Positions 1-12,349 of a stretch of DNA of 64,000 nt are shown piece by piece. Position 1 is the first letter of the stretch, and each line of letters starts with the position of its first letter. The translations under genes and the position numbers were made by a program. This DNA is from Nitzschia sp. pyKryTriq1. Lineage: Eukaryota; Bacillariophyta; Bacillariophyceae; Bacillariales; Bacillariaceae. The stretch is from the NCBI GenBank assembly GCA_956465555.1, contig OY101123.1, forward strand, positions 124,001 to 188,000. The letters are read 5' to 3'. The notes below the pieces were generated by a model, which saw only the letters and a list, made by a program, of their open reading frames with translations, was not told the DNA's origin and made no database searches.

Positions 1-19
1 AGCGTCTACGCTGATTTGA

Positions 20-275
20 TGTAGTATTACTAGTAGTTTGTCTGATCTTCCGATGCACGAACCTGTCTCAAGTAAAGTAAACCTTCGTCTCAAACTCGAC
101 ATTATGACAATGTTATTCTACCTTTGATAACTCCGTTTGTTGGATTTGGATCTTTGCTCTCGCCGATCAGTCTTGGAACTGCTGGATCCAATTAATCATA
201 TCTTCCGCGATGAAGATACTGATATTCGCTCCCAACTGTCTATATCTCTATCCCACATTCTTTCCTGTTATGGTA
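20..275 (+). repeat. Dispersed repeat R1, left copy
   Basis: This segment matches 60803-61070 in the same orientation with scattered substitutions and one small length difference in a run of AGTAA units (two units here, four there). Similarity starts around the TAGTATT(A/G)CTAGTAG stretch and stops after the CCTGTTATGGT stretch. Neither copy shows terminal inverted repeats or a clear long coding frame. It may be a transposon or old segmental-duplication remnant. Confidence 0.75.
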
Positions 276-810
276 GCCTTTCGCTCCGTTTAGGGAATCA
301 CAATCGTTGGATTGTATTGTTCATTCTTCATGTATAGTAAACAATAGTTTCCGCTGGAACGTCGCTTCCAAGACTACCGTCCGATTGAATCGCAGACTCA
401 TCCGACTGGGTCTCCATTTGGGACTGTTTCTGTACATCGCGAATCCAATTCACGACACCCGGTCACCGCAATTCTTCCATTTCAATCACCATCAAAGCGA
501 GGGAACACTTTCCATAGTAATTCCCACTGCCTTCCCTTCCCAAAAAATTTGATCTTGGTACCAGCCTTTTTTCCCTCGTGAGTCCGGATAGGGGTGTAGA
601 GAGTACCATCGAGCCTTCTGAAAAAGATCTTTTGTTGAACAAAGCTAGCGAGCTTGACGAAGGATGCAAGCACAGGACCCGGTTCCATCGTCTCTGTAGA
701 TGTACAGATTAGCGCTGATGATCCCGCACGGGTGAAAAGAGTCCATTGAGTCAATCAATTGGACTGTCTGGAGTGGATGGTATCGTTCCGGCGGGAGAGA
801 GATTAATTGC

Positions 811-868
811 TCTCAACCGTCAAGGTAGCAACTAAAATAGACAGTGCACTTTTTCGCTGCTTTACGAT
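811..868 (+). repeat. 58 bp repeat R2, left copy
   Basis: The 58 bases match 57060-57117 with a single mismatch (A/T). The 3' part of the unit, GCTGCTTTACGAT, also forms one arm of a hairpin at 45848-45904. This copy lies just beyond the stop of the 2OG oxygenase gene, probably in its 3' UTR and antisense to the gene. Confidence 0.8.
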
Positions 869-920
869 TTGGTAGACTAGTAGACTAGAATAGTTCTTCT
901 TCTTCTTCTTATTATTATTA

Positions 921-2663
921 TTATTCTTTTCCTTCTTCGGATAGACGAAAACATTGAGGAGTATATGGATCTCGTAGTCCCTTTTCAATGGCTTTTGCAT
1001 TCCCTTTGGCGCTCACGTACTTTTTACGATAACGTCGTCGTTCTCGATTCCCCATGAGACATATATGTACTGGATCATTATTATCATCATCATCATCATT
1101 GTCGTCGTCGTCGTTTGTCTCCGTTTGTATCGGTACTTGGCTCCATTGGGCTCGTGGTTGGCAGTTGAGTTGTTCGTATTCAAGACCGTAGTCACTCTGC
1201 CACTGTCGTATCGTTTCGGATCGAAGACTCTTCACCGAAACATCATTATCATCGTCATTATCATCATCCTTGTCGTCTTCTTCATTGTCATGATCGTCAT
1301 GATCGTCATGATCGTCATGATCGTCATCGTCGTCATCGTCGTCATCGTCATCATCAAAAGATATACCTTCGGGAAGAATCTCTTGAATATCTTCTCGTTT
1401 CGTGTTGGAGTAATAGTTGTCATCCAATGGTACAACGCCCCAAGGACCACGATCTTTCCAGATGTTGAACAATATCACCGATCGTAACTGATCTTCTTCA
1501 TCATCATCATCATCATCATCATTGTCGTATTCTTCATCATTGTTCTTGTCGTAGTAGGAGGAGGAGTATTCAAACTCTTCTTCTTCTTCTTCTTCTTCTT
1601 GTTCCTCGATCGAATACAACCAACGATTAAGTGGCTTGGGCACGGCATGCATGGCACTTCCTGGAAACTGTAAGAGTCGACCCGCCACCACAGGAACAGT
1701 GATCATGGGAGTAGTAGTGGTAGTTGTAGTAGTTGTAGTGGTAGTAGTTGTTGTTGTTGTATTCCAACCTCCCAGCTTTTCGGGAAAGACACAGGTTGGA
1801 CCCACATTAGTACTACCAACTGACTTATTGTTGTTGTTCTTATTGTTTTCTTTCTTGAGATAAAGTACATGACCAAACTGGGGATAGACTAATCGACCCA
1901 CTTTTGTTGTTGTCCGCATTCCTTTGTCGTCGTCCAAGAAGATGTTCTCATCAATATCGGAATGCACTTCGAGATCCAAATACTCTTGACGTGTCCAATA
2001 CTCCACCACCACCACCTTATTATTATTATTCGTCGTAATATTAGCCGCCGTAGTATCATTATTATTATTAGCTTGTCCGCTCTTCTCATCGTCCTCCTCC
2101 TCGAACAACAACGACAGTCCAAGAAGTTCTCTCACTACCGACGCAATGGCATGTTCCAGTGGAGTCAACAACAACATAATACTCTTATTATTGCTGTTGT
2201 TGTTGCCGGGATGAGGTAGATAAAAAATGGGTGCTCCATCGTTGTTGTTGTTGTTTTTGCTGCTGCTGCTGGTGGTGCGCCGGATACGCCATTCGTGATC
2301 GGTAGCAAGCTGGTGGAGTTCTTCACACTGCTGTGCGGTCAAAACATTGTCCCAAATTCTTGTATTGGCAATGTGGACATTATTGCCGCTTTTATCACCA
2401 TGACCATGACCATGACCATGACCATGACCAACGTTTATGGAGGATGGAGAATGATGAGGAGGAGGAGGAGAACGAGGAGGAGGAGTTTGGACGATGGAAA
2501 AGGCATTCGATGTTGGGACGAATATCCATAATGTGAATATCTTTGCAAGTACCGGTATCGGTACTATCGGTAGTACTCGTAGGAAGAAGATGCTCATTAT
2601 TCCAAAGAAAAATGATGGTGGTGGTGGTGGTGGGGCGAAACGAAACGAAGATAATAATACCAT
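921..2663 (-). CDS. 2-oxoglutarate/Fe(II)-dependent oxygenase family protein
   Basis: A 580-residue protein, probably an Fe(II)/2-oxoglutarate dioxygenase of the prolyl-4-hydroxylase-like type; the substrate cannot be read from sequence. The core starts near residue 98 (TRIWDNVLTAQQCEELHQLA). The metal triad is visible: HSD in EVHSDIDE (first His and Asp), the distal His in GSAMHAVPKP, and the 2OG-binding Arg in RSVILFN. The core is broken by runs of Asn, Thr, Glu and Asp, including a long Asp/His tract near the C-terminus, which is usual for low-complexity insertions in this genome. The N-terminus is hydrophobic. A start at the internal Met23 (2597) would give a cleaner signal peptide ending TSNAF, close to the diatom plastid ASAF motif, so plastid or secretory targeting is possible. 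No intron is needed. Confidence 0.8.
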   Translation of the reverse strand: MVLLSSFRFAPPPPPPSFFFGIMSIFFLRVLPIVPIPVLAKIFTLWIFVPTSNAFSIVQTPPPRSPPPPHHSPSSINVGHGHGHGHGHGDKSGNNVHIANTRIWDNVLTAQQCEELHQLATDHEWRIRRTTSSSSKNNNNNDGAPIFYLPHPGNNNSNNKSIMLLLTPLEHAIASVVRELLGLSLLFEEEDDEKSGQANNNNDTTAANITTNNNNKVVVVEYWTRQEYLDLEVHSDIDENIFLDDDKGMRTTTKVGRLVYPQFGHVLYLKKENNKNNNNKSVGSTNVGPTCVFPEKLGGWNTTTTTTTTTTTTTTTTTPMITVPVVAGRLLQFPGSAMHAVPKPLNRWLYSIEEQEEEEEEEEFEYSSSYYDKNNDEEYDNDDDDDDDEEDQLRSVILFNIWKDRGPWGVVPLDDNYYSNTKREDIQEILPEGISFDDDDDDDDDDDDHDDHDDHDDHDNEEDDKDDDNDDDNDVSVKSLRSETIRQWQSDYGLEYEQLNCQPRAQWSQVPIQTETNDDDDNDDDDDNNDPVHICLMGNRERRRYRKKYVSAKGNAKAIEKGLRDPYTPQCFRLSEEGKE

Positions 2664-3333
2664 TCTGCGATCGCGTCCTCCTTGGACGATGGTGGTTGGT
2701 TGTGATGCCGCTGAATGAGTACTGTACTGCTGTATAGGAAGAAAGATGAGAAATAATTACACCCTTCTACTACAACCTAGCTAATACCGGTAGAGAGTCC
2801 ATGTATGATAGTATACCGGTACAGTGCAGTAATAGTAGAGATCAAAGTGATTGATGTGAATGGGAGTGTTGTTCGTGCTGCATTATTATTTCGAGAGGAC
2901 GACGAGATGAGCCGCATATCCGTCATCATCATCGCATCTGCGCATGATGCGGTCGATAGATGATGTGCACCAAATGCAGATGCTTTATTATTTTGGGGTA
3001 CCATACGTACCGGTACTGTATGTACGACTTGATGGAATCTCACTCTCCCCCCCCAAATCCGCCCCCCACCATAATGTCTTTACTTCAGTCGTGTATAAAG
3101 AATCGGATGGGTCAATTAGCCCTCATTGTTATTTCGGCTCGCTCGCGCTCGGTCTCGGGCCAGACCGCACACTTTACCGTTGCGATCAAACCGAATACAG
3201 CAGAACAAGTAGACTACGAATACTGTTCAAGTCTCTCTACAGAACTTTACTGTACTGTCATAACATAATGTAGCCCCCAGGTTGGCTGGCTTTCACTACT
3301 ACATTAAAATAAAAGTAGCCCCCTACTAGTACA
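2664..3333. other. Intergenic, upstream of oxygenase and downstream of LRR gene
   Basis: Holds the promoter of the oxygenase gene and the 3' flank of the LRR gene. Short runs of TAC/TAG microsatellite and several TACCGGTA palindromes are visible near 2786, 2813 and 3006. No gene seen. Confidence 0.5.
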
Positions 3334-6300
3334 TTACGCACATGATTCCCCATCCAGGCAACACTTGGTACAACAGTCGCATCCCCCAATATCCTCGCAA
3401 TCTGCCCAGAACTCGTCCAACTGCAACAACGAAGGATCACAAATCGATGCCGGCAAAAAGGGCCCCAATGAATTCGAATCCAAATACATGATCCGTAACC
3501 TCGATAGATTGGACAACTCGGCAGGAATGGTACCCGTCAATCGATTGTCATAAAATGATAACGATTCCAAAGCCGCCAATTGTCCCAACTGAGTCGGTAT
3601 GGTACCCGTCAATTGGTTCGATCCAAGATCGAGTTGGACCAACGCACTCCCAAGATTTCCAAGCTGAGTCGGAACGGAGGACCCAAAGAGATTACTGTAC
3701 AGATAGAGAGTTTCTGTGGAATGGAAACGTACGTACAAAAAAGTCATGTGTGTATTAGTATTTGTGTGTTGTGAGCGAGTGGTGGGTTCGTTTCGCGTCA
3801 TTCAATACGTGTACAGGTAGTATATTCGTAGTGGTAGCACCAGTACTTACTCAAATTGGACAAGGACCCCAACGTGGAAGGAATCGAGCCGTCAAGTTCA
3901 TTCTGCGCCAAGTGGAGATTCTCTAGATTGCTCAAATCCGATAAGGCGGACGGTATTTCCCCCGTAAGCGTGTTGCCATAGAGTTGGAGGAAAACTGGAA
4001 GGAAACAACACAAAACAAAAGAAAACAAAACAAAAGATATGCTCCATGTGAGAAAAGACGACGACGAGGAGAATATTTGAAAGAATCGCCTTGCATCCAA
4101 CAACAACAACAACAACAACAACAACAGCAGCAACAGCAACAGCACCAGTAGAGTACTTACGCAAGGAATTGGAAAGTAGATTCAATTCTGGAGGAATCGA
4201 ACCCACCAAATTGTTGCTACTCAAATTGAGTTCGAATAGACCCCCCTCGTCGTTACAAATTGTTGGCAAGTTACTTGACGTATACCACTCGCATTCGGGT
4301 TCCTCGGTCAACCAACCAGACGAAGATGTCCATTCGTCCCCTCCCGTCGAGTAGTAGAGCGTCGCCAGAGCAAATCTTCGAACAAAGACTGCATCATCAT
4401 AAATTCCTTGATTGGCCGATGACTTGAGCCATTCCATGGCAGTGTGCTGGGGAGAGTTAGGATCTCTCAAGGCGGCTCCGCCATCTGTCGACAGTCTTGT
4501 CAAGAATTGCAACAAGAGATTGTCATCAATCGGAGGAGTAGGAGTGGAAGGACTTTGTCCTGGCGTCGGAGGAGGAAATAGAGCAGCGGATGGTTCCTGC
4601 GTTGCACCCTCAACCGTTGGAGCCGGCGTGGGCGTGGACGTAGTAACAGGACTCGAAGCAGGAACATCGTCCCCTCGCTTGTTGTTTGGATCCACAACGA
4701 AAAGGATAATGCAAGCCACGGCGGCGGGTACCAAAATCACAAAGAAACAAAACGTAAGCCAGCAAAGGACTCGTCTGTGGCTCTCTTCGCCGGTCCGTCC
4801 ACGTGATTTCCCGGTCCCTTGTTCCTCGTCGTTTTCGTAAAGTATCGTTTTGGGAGTGTCGTCAAACTTCAATCTCCCCGATGGACTGTAGCTAATCTTC
4901 CGTTTGCGACCCGACGGGCTGTAGTCATAGCTGTTTCGGACCCCTTCTTCTGCCGGTGCAGATTCCAGGGATCTTTCTCGAAGAGCGGCAGGGGGGGAAG
5001 GAGGACGAGGAGGCGTGACGGCTCCTGGATTGGTGGAAAACTCATCATCGTCGTCGTCATCATCATCGTCATCAGATCCCTCGAATGACTCCGCTCCTTC
5101 GACGACTGAGGGCGGACTGGGTAGCCCCGTCTTTGCCTTGCTTTCTTCCTCCGGGGTGGCGGGCGGCGGATTCCATTCAAAGGAGTTGTCCGAACCTTCT
5201 TCAGTTAGATTTCCTGCAAAATCGATTCTTGCAGTCCTTCCAGCCGCATCCCTGCCCATCCAGTCGGAACCCTCGGTCACTACCGATCGACTTTCGGTGT
5301 GTCTCTCGTCCGCTATTGATGGAGGATAGTACTTTTTCTTGTCGACAGGTGATCGATTTGTGGGGTCGTCTTCGGGAGGCATCCAGGACTCATTTTCGTC
5401 CGAAGGACCTGACTTGATATCGCCAGATCTAGAAATGTGAAGAGGCAATTCCGGCGTCGACTCCTTGGCCGGTGCCGCCCAGTATTCATTGTCTTCCTTG
5501 GGAAAGTAACGTTCTCTGACCACATCGGCGTAAGATGAAGTGCTATGCGTGTGCTGCTGAGCAATATAAGAGAATCGATAATCCTTGCCATCCTTGTGCG
5601 TTTCCAGCTTTCCTGGTGCCCGATAAGTCGGTGGTAGAGCCCAGACATCTGCATGTTCTTGTTTGGGAAGGGAAGATTCCATAATTCTGGTGGATCGATC
5701 CATCTTGGATTCCACCGAAAAGGAAGTTTCGGAAATACTTTGACCATCGCCTTTGTCATGGTGCCCGACAACAAGACCAACCTTGGCATCATACTCCAAG
5801 TCGTTGAATTTGGATTCCTCGGCAATGGACTTGAGATTCGCCAATCGCTGAGTCGTTTTTCCATCCTCAGGGAACAGATCGACAGATTTCTTTTTCAATT
5901 CTTCCACCAAATGCTGTTTACGCTCTGGCTGGACAGGATGAGAAGGGTTGACCCAGGAACTGTCGTCTTCATTTCGAAGAGGCATCATCCAGTCTTCGTT
6001 CTCATCTTCATCTTCCTCATCCTCGTCTTCCAAGGCCAGAATAGCTGAGTTCGATGGTGGTTTTGGGAGCGTAGATAGAGCCATGGACGGTTGTTTCGGG
6101 AGGACCGGGGGCGGCGGAGGTCCCTTCTGTTGAATGGGTGCCGCTCCCGAGGGACGCGGAGGTGCAAACGAATCTGGTATTTCATTCGGAGGCGTTGCAA
6201 ACGTATCCAGTACCATGCCCACGTTCGCATCATTTTCGCTGGACGGTGCTTTCGGCGGTTCTTTCTGGGGAACCCAGGATCTCATGGCTGCTGCTGCTGC

Positions 6301-7332
6301 TGGTGGTGGTGGTGGTGGCACAGCTGGTGTCGTCTTCTTGACAGGAGGTGCTGCTGCTGCTGATGATGATGATGTTACCGCCTGGACGGCTTCATCTTCT
6401 CCAACAGCTTCGTCCGAAGAACTGGCAACCTCTTCCTCTACTATGACTTCTTCAATAATCTCTTCATCGACATCATCGTCTTCAAAGATTTCGTCACCAT
6501 CGTCATCATCATCGTCATCCGAGCCGTTAGTTATCGGCCCCAAAATACCTCCACCGGCAGGTTGTTTCGTCGCCTCTAGCTTTAGAAGACTGAGAGCACG
6601 AATCTTGGCCGACAATGATGATTGCGATGGCGAAGATCGAGGAGCAGAATGATGATCGGACACAATGTTGAGAGCATCGGCGATTGAGTGTGCGGTTTGC
6701 GGTGGGGTGTCGTCCGCGGTATTTGCGGGCGATACAGGAGGTACGGCTGCACCACCACCACCACCACCACTACCACCACCACCCGCTTTTGCGGTGCTGG
6801 CTAATTTCTGCATCCATGCAGGCTTACTACTAGTAGATGTCTGAGCGCTGCTATCACCTCCTGCGAACAGCTTAGCCTGTTCCTTCACGGAATGCTCGGA
6901 TGTCGTGGGCAAGGCAGAGGATGATGATTCTTCTTTTGCTTCTTTTCCTTCTTTTGCTGGCTGTTCACTATCAGCTGCTGGTGCTCCCGCCCCATCATTA
7001 TCCAAACCTTCTAGTGGATCTTTTCCCCAATCCCCGGATGGAGGCGCCGTTTCGTTTTCGGACGCCGGTTGCTCCCCCTTGACCTTGTACCCAGCAGGCT
7101 GCTTTGTATTAGCAGCTCCGCTAACCACGACACCCCCTCCTGACTTTGCCGCAGCTAGTTTTTGCATCCAAGCCGGCTTCCTACTATTGGCTGCGGGCGC
7201 CGTTGCCGTTTGTGCTTCCTCCATCATATGAAACGGGGACTTATTGACGACCTTGTGGTGGTGTGGCCCAGCACCATCTGCCTTTTTCTCCTCCTCTTCG
7301 AGGCGATCGTTTTCACTATTGTCGTCGCCCAT
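3334..7332 (-). CDS. LRR transmembrane protein, three exons
   Basis: Joined as complement(3334..3713, 3851..3994, 4161..7332), 1,231 residues. Introns are 166 and 137 bp, both GTAAGT...CAG, and the joins restore LRR periodicity (NSLLFLQLYGN and NLKTLYLYSN). The long N-terminal half (about 850 residues) is Ser/Pro/Asp-rich and probably cytosolic. One membrane segment lies near residue 850-880 (CWLTFCFFVILVPAAVACII). After a Pro/Thr-rich stalk come a short cap with a WL-CEWYTS motif, about five plant-type LRRs (LxxLxLxxNxLxGxIP) and a Cys-rich C-cap ending in CDCCTKCCLDG. This matches the LRR membrane proteins common in pennate diatoms; ligand and partners are unknown. There is no kinase domain, so it is not a classical receptor kinase. 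The N-terminal region carries KPAWMQKLA twice (near residues 52 and 175). Confidence 0.85.
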
Positions 7333-9045
7333 TTTAACAAATCAATTTCAGTCGTGACGGATTCAACGAGAAACGGAAGAAGCTGGCGAGACTTCTACTT
7401 CTTCTATCCAAACACAAAATAGATCCAGCACCTATGGAGTATGGTATCGTCGCCGGAGGATCAATTCGTCAGTGGATGTAGTACGTGTCCCTCTTGGTAC
7501 TTTTGTTGATCGATTGATGATGCGGCAAGTACTCTAATCTCTATCGGTCCTTGCTTGCTGCTTCCGTTCTTTATTGAGACGACGACGACCGACGACGGTG
7601 ATGGTGATGGGCCTTCCTGATGACTTCCTTGCTCCTTATGCTTGTGTTGCTTGCTCTCGGCGCTATATCGTCTCCCGCCAAAAAGATGGGGACGACACGC
7701 GCACTATGTATTTCCTTGGGTCAAATTTATCCATCTAGCCAGATTTTCTCGGCTTCCGAGTAAATAAATTTCTCGAGAGTTCGGCCAGAAAAAAGGAAAA
7801 TTGTTGTGTCGCATCCATTTTTTGGCTCTCATTATTTTTGTAGCTAGCTGAATGCAGGAATGCGCGGTGGCTTGCACGTTGTGTGGCACGCACGCACCCA
7901 TCATACCTAGTACGGACGTGCGTGTGATTATTTCATGATTATTATTTCCGTTCCTTCTTTCTCGTGTCGCCATTTTTGTGGAGCTCAAATTTTGGGCTGT
8001 GCGGGAAATATCGAAGCGCGCGACGACGCGAAACACAACGCAACGCAACGCGAATTTCACGCACATACGTTCATACAGTCGGCGACAGAGCTCCCGCTGT
8101 CTCCCTCCCTGCCTACTGTAGCTACTGGGTGGGTACCCCCAGTGCGAATATTCTTACGTCGCGCGCTCGCTCGCGCTCTTTACTGCAGCTAGTACAGTTT
8201 ACAGTTCGTGCTGTACCGGTATGTGCACAGAGCTGCTACCTGGTAGTAGAGAGCGTCCCGCACTCACACCCTTCTCTTGCATCATGCACGCACGTGCCCT
8301 TTGAGATGTCCACTTATGGTAAATTTTTAATTCAACTTGACGTGCTCGTATGAGTTTCTTTGGCCCCTAGCTAAAACCATCCCAATGGATTATCATTATC
8401 ATCCTTTCTCTGTAGAAAATTCAATCTTGGCTCACGCGCACGCCCTGCCCTGCCTATGCCTCATCATGCATGCATGCATGCATGCAGTCTTGCATTTCTT
8501 CTCTATCTTGATCAATTGATTGATAAATATTTCTTCGTAGAATTACTTATACGAATAATGGTGCGCGTCATGAAATTTGAGCCTTCTATGAATAACATGC
8601 GAATTTGGACTACTTATGCCGAGGCGGCCGGCCTCTTTATTGTCACGCAATCTTAATTATAAGGAGGTTTCTGTGCCTTCTCGTTGCACCAGAGGGCAAT
8701 AATCGTCGCTTATTTTGGCTGAGCAGGAAACGATGAAAAAGAAGCTGCATGAAGCGTCCGAAGAAGGAAGGAAGAGCACAGCCTTATGTGGTGGTATTAT
8801 ACCATCCGGTAAATACCAAACCACGTGCAGCGAACGTGCAACGTTCATGTTTTCTCGATGTTCCTCTGACGGCGGTGCCAAGGTGCCAAGTGCCATCATC
8901 AAGAGACAGAGTGCTGTCGTAAACAAGAAGCAACAGGAGGAATAAAAAGAGAAGACGAGATTATCACAGCTGTCGTTGTCGTTGTTGTTGTTGATCGCTG
9001 CTGCTTTGTCAAGAAGGACGAAGTATAGTTCTACGAGCGACCCGC
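7333..9045. other. Divergent intergenic region between LRR gene and HSF gene
   Basis: About 1.7 kb separating two divergently transcribed genes. It contains a GCAT tandem run near 8466-8486 and a TACCGGTA at about 8214. Open frames here (for example minus 7704-8066, minus 8657-9175) lack any domain and have random-looking composition, so no gene is called. Confidence 0.5.
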
Positions 9046-10882
9046 ATGACATTGGTAGTTCATCCTTGGGAACCAGGAGAAGTGTTTCCTGAAACGAGAA
9101 TCCCCCCGGCGCCACTTGCTGTGCCATTGGTGGGGAGAAAAATGAGTTTCTTGGATGAAGATGAAGAGACATCATCAGTCATGGTACCTACAACTGGAGG
9201 ACACTACTACGAGGGCCTTGGAAACAAGGAGGACGATGAGACTGCTGCTGATGATGGTGCTGGGAATAAGAATGCTACCACCACCAAGCCCCACCACCAG
9301 GCGCAAGAACAACAACGAGCACGCGCAAACTCCGATGGTTCGGAAAACAAAGTGGTCGGCGAGCCGTTCCCCCTCAAACTCCACAAGCTGTTGGAACAAA
9401 TGGAGCAGGAAGGGCGTGATGATATCCTAGGATGGAGACCCGATGGAAGGTCATTCGCGATTTATAAACCCAAGGAGTTCATTGAACAAATCATGTCAGA
9501 ACATTTCCCCCGTCAGTCCAAATACAAATCATTTCAGGTACGCAATCATAAATCATCGTCGAGTTTTTACTAGTCGAACAAAAAGGACAACAAGGCACAA
9601 CCAACTAACCACCGTTTACAACAACAACGACAGCGCCAATTGAATCTGTATGATTTTACTCGAGAGTCTCTTGGATCTATTAAAGGAGTTTGTAAGTACT
9701 ACCGTAGTAGTACTACTAGCTACATCATGAGGATCTTTGTGTGGTTGTTGCTGAGATGGCTTGTGTGAGATCTCGACTCACTTGTCTATCATCCATCCAT
9801 TCTTCCATTCTTCTTCGTCTTGTTTTTGTCTTTCATTTGCACCTGCAGATTCGCATGAACTATTTATCCGAGAGGATCGAGATTTGTGCAAAAGCATGAC
9901 ACGGGAAATATCAAGGAGGCCACGACGGCGTACTAGTTCCGTAGCATCATCCTCGTACACCAGCTTCTTGTTCCAAAAGAAGAAGGAGAAGGAGAAGAAG
10001 AGCAGGATGGTTCGAGCAGGAAGACCAGCAGCAAGCAACAAGAAAGACTATTCCTCGTCTCTTTCCGGCGGCGATACTAGCAGCAGCCAAGAAGAAGAGT
10101 TTGGAACGAAGAAAGAACAAGGAGCAGAAGGGGCAGTTCACCACCACCACCACCACCACCACCCCAATCTCCTCCTAGGCACCAATATTTTTTCAATAGA
10201 ACAACACACCGCAGCTTCGTTGTTACCAGAAAGAAACTTACGGCAACAAAGAAGTACGAGTAACCCCACGTTTCTTTCGACGAGCGCGATGATGATGCCG
10301 CAAGAACGCGGCGCCCATACATCCTCCTCCTCGTTTGTTGGTGACACAGCAAATCATCGTGGTGCTTTCTTCTCTTCTTCTCCCCTTCTTCCAGCAGGAG
10401 CATCATCATCATCATCATCGTTTAATGATCTGCACCAGCAGCAGCAATTAGAACAACAAGGAGGGAGCAGCAAGAATACTACTTCCTTCAACAACGCTTC
10501 TTCTTCATCTTCTTTCATGGCGGGAGGCGTTAACAACATGATGATCGCTACAACAGCACCAGCACAAGCACCAGCAGCGGGGGGGATTGCCTTGTCATCG
10601 TCATCGAGGAACGCGGTACTAGAACATCAGCAGAACCACCACGGCAACAACAATAACAACAACAACAACAACAACCATGGCCAACAAGGCCTTGTTCTTG
10701 GTCTACAAGAAGTACCACCGAGGATGATGATGGCGGGAGGAAGAGGTCATGCTGGTCTTCTTGTTGTTCCCACCACCAGCAATCCACCACTGCACCACCA
10801 TCAGCATGCCGATGACGACGACGACGATGATCACGTTAGTATCGGGACGATTGATGATCTCAACAACCTACAAGTAGCATGA
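9046..10882 (+). CDS. Heat shock factor (HSF)-type DNA-binding protein
   Basis: Joined as 9046..9537, 9634..9691, 9849..10882 (527 residues); introns of 96 and 157 bp, GT-AG. The DNA-binding domain spans about residues 105-205: FPLKLHKLLEQ, then GWRPDGRSFAIYKPKEF, then FPRQSKYKSFQ, joined to RQLNLYDFTRESLGSIKGVY and SHELFIREDRDLCKSM. The joins rebuild the winged-helix HSF domain exactly, including the recognition-helix region SKYKSFQRQLN. The rest is Ser-, His-, Gln- and Asn-rich with an acidic end. I see no heptad HR-A/B trimerisation region after the domain. HSF-domain genes are greatly expanded in diatoms; most have no known target. Nuclear location is inferred. Confidence 0.85.
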
Positions 10883-11313
10883 GGATCATCATGATCATCA
10901 TGCTGAGGATCATCATCATCATGATCATAATATTGCTTCTTGCTAGTAGTTAGTGGTGCTGCTGCTGGCTGATGATGGTGGTGGTGGCAGTGGTCGTGCA
11001 GCAGCAGCAATAACAAAGCAAGGAGGAGACGCGTCTGCTTCCTCCTCTGCTGCTGGTGAAGCACGACTACTACTACTACTACTCCTACTGTGGTGTTCTC
11101 ACTCGTCTCGGGGAAGAAGAAGCGACGAGGAATCATGCTGCATGATCTGTCAAAACAAGACGAGCAACTATTTCTCCACTGGTGGGACGCCGTACTATTA
11201 CTAGTACTAGCTAGAGCCACAACCGTTGTTGCTTCTTTATCATGATCCACTTGTTTATCTATCTATCTATCTATCTAGTATACCACCGTAATCGTAATAG
11301 CGAAATTAGAAGA

Positions 11314-11346
<33 letters not shown>

Positions 11347-12349
11347 TTGACCACCGGCAGGAATTGGTGTCTCATCATGATTCTTCTTGTACTACTACAC
11401 TGGTGTGGTGCTCTCTACAAGAGTACTGGTAGTAGTACTGCTGGTAGTAGAGAGTTGAGGGACTAACAAGAACTAACTAGTCGTATTCGGACTGACGGTC
11501 GCTTTTCTTGCTTCTCGCTTGTTTCACTGCTGGCGACGACGACGCCGACGACGACTCCTCTCGTCAACCAAATTCGCATCTTGCTCCTACTCTCTACTAC
11601 TAGTAGTAAGTAGAGCTAGTAGAGCTACACTGGTCGTAAAAGCTTTTGTTGTTCTTGGGTGCTCCTCGCCGAGGAATTCTTGGGATTCTTGGGTCGCGGC
11701 TTCTTAATTTTAAAAAAAAAAAATTGTTGGCGTCTCTTCTTGGGTCGCGGGAAATGGTCGAACGGGTCGTATGTAATCAGAAAAAATGCGAACCTTGTCC
11801 AGCCGCGCGGTCCGGTCCGGTCCGGTCCGATCCACTGCAAGTACAGTTATGGTAGTAAGTACCGGTACCGGTACAGGCGGTAGTGCACAAGTAGTACAGT
11901 ATGATACTGTACTTCTTCCACTTGGAAGCATCCCCCGCCCTCGCCCTGCGCCCCGCCCGCCCGCCCGCCGCCCGCCGAGACAAGGGATCCGACCCATCCG
12001 ATTAAAATGGAACACATCTCACCCATGCATGGCGGCATAATATCATCATATGCGGCAGCTTTATTTTAATAATTTTGCACTGTACGTGTATGCGTATATT
12101 ATGCTGACAACTCCTCGCAACACGCACCACGCACTCTACTAGTACGTAATACCATTATTATACTGCAACGCCACATCGCAAGATTGGAGTATTACTGTAT
12201 TACCTACCGGTATGGTGTTGGAGTGCTCTCCTCGTCCTCCTTCCTTCCTTCCTTCCTAATATATCATATTCTGCACGCAAAAAGATTCTTCTTCTTCTTC
12301 TTCTTCTTCGAGCGAATAGTTTTTTTTTAAAATTTAAAAACTGCACAAC
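10883..12349. other. Microsatellite-rich intergenic region
   Basis: No gene seen. Contains CAT/GAT repeats at 10880-10930, an ATCT run at about 11258-11278, a CTG run at about 11312-11342, a CGGTC run near 11808-11829, two overlapping TACCGGTA at about 11858-11874, a C/G-rich CCCGCC block near 11937-11977, and CTT repeats at about 12285-12310 just before the next start codon. Confidence 0.6.

Larger units (their letters stand above)
1..920. other. Left-end intergenic DNA with two dispersed repeats
   Basis: No gene is convincing here. About 20-275 is one copy of a dispersed repeat whose other copy is near 60803-61070. Positions 811-868 are a second, 58 bp repeat shared with 57060-57117. A minus-strand open frame at 482-754 (90 residues) has no recognisable domain and overlaps another open frame, so I do not call it. 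The 3' end of the 2OG oxygenase gene follows. Confidence 0.6.

Noticed and set aside
1065-1487. Plus-strand open frame rich in Ile/Val inside the oxygenase gene
   Set aside because: It is the antisense reading of Asp/Asn repeats in a protein with a clear domain.
8657-9175. Minus-strand frame of 172 codons overlapping the HSF start
   Set aside because: No domain, overlaps the HSF first exon, and lies where its promoter should be.
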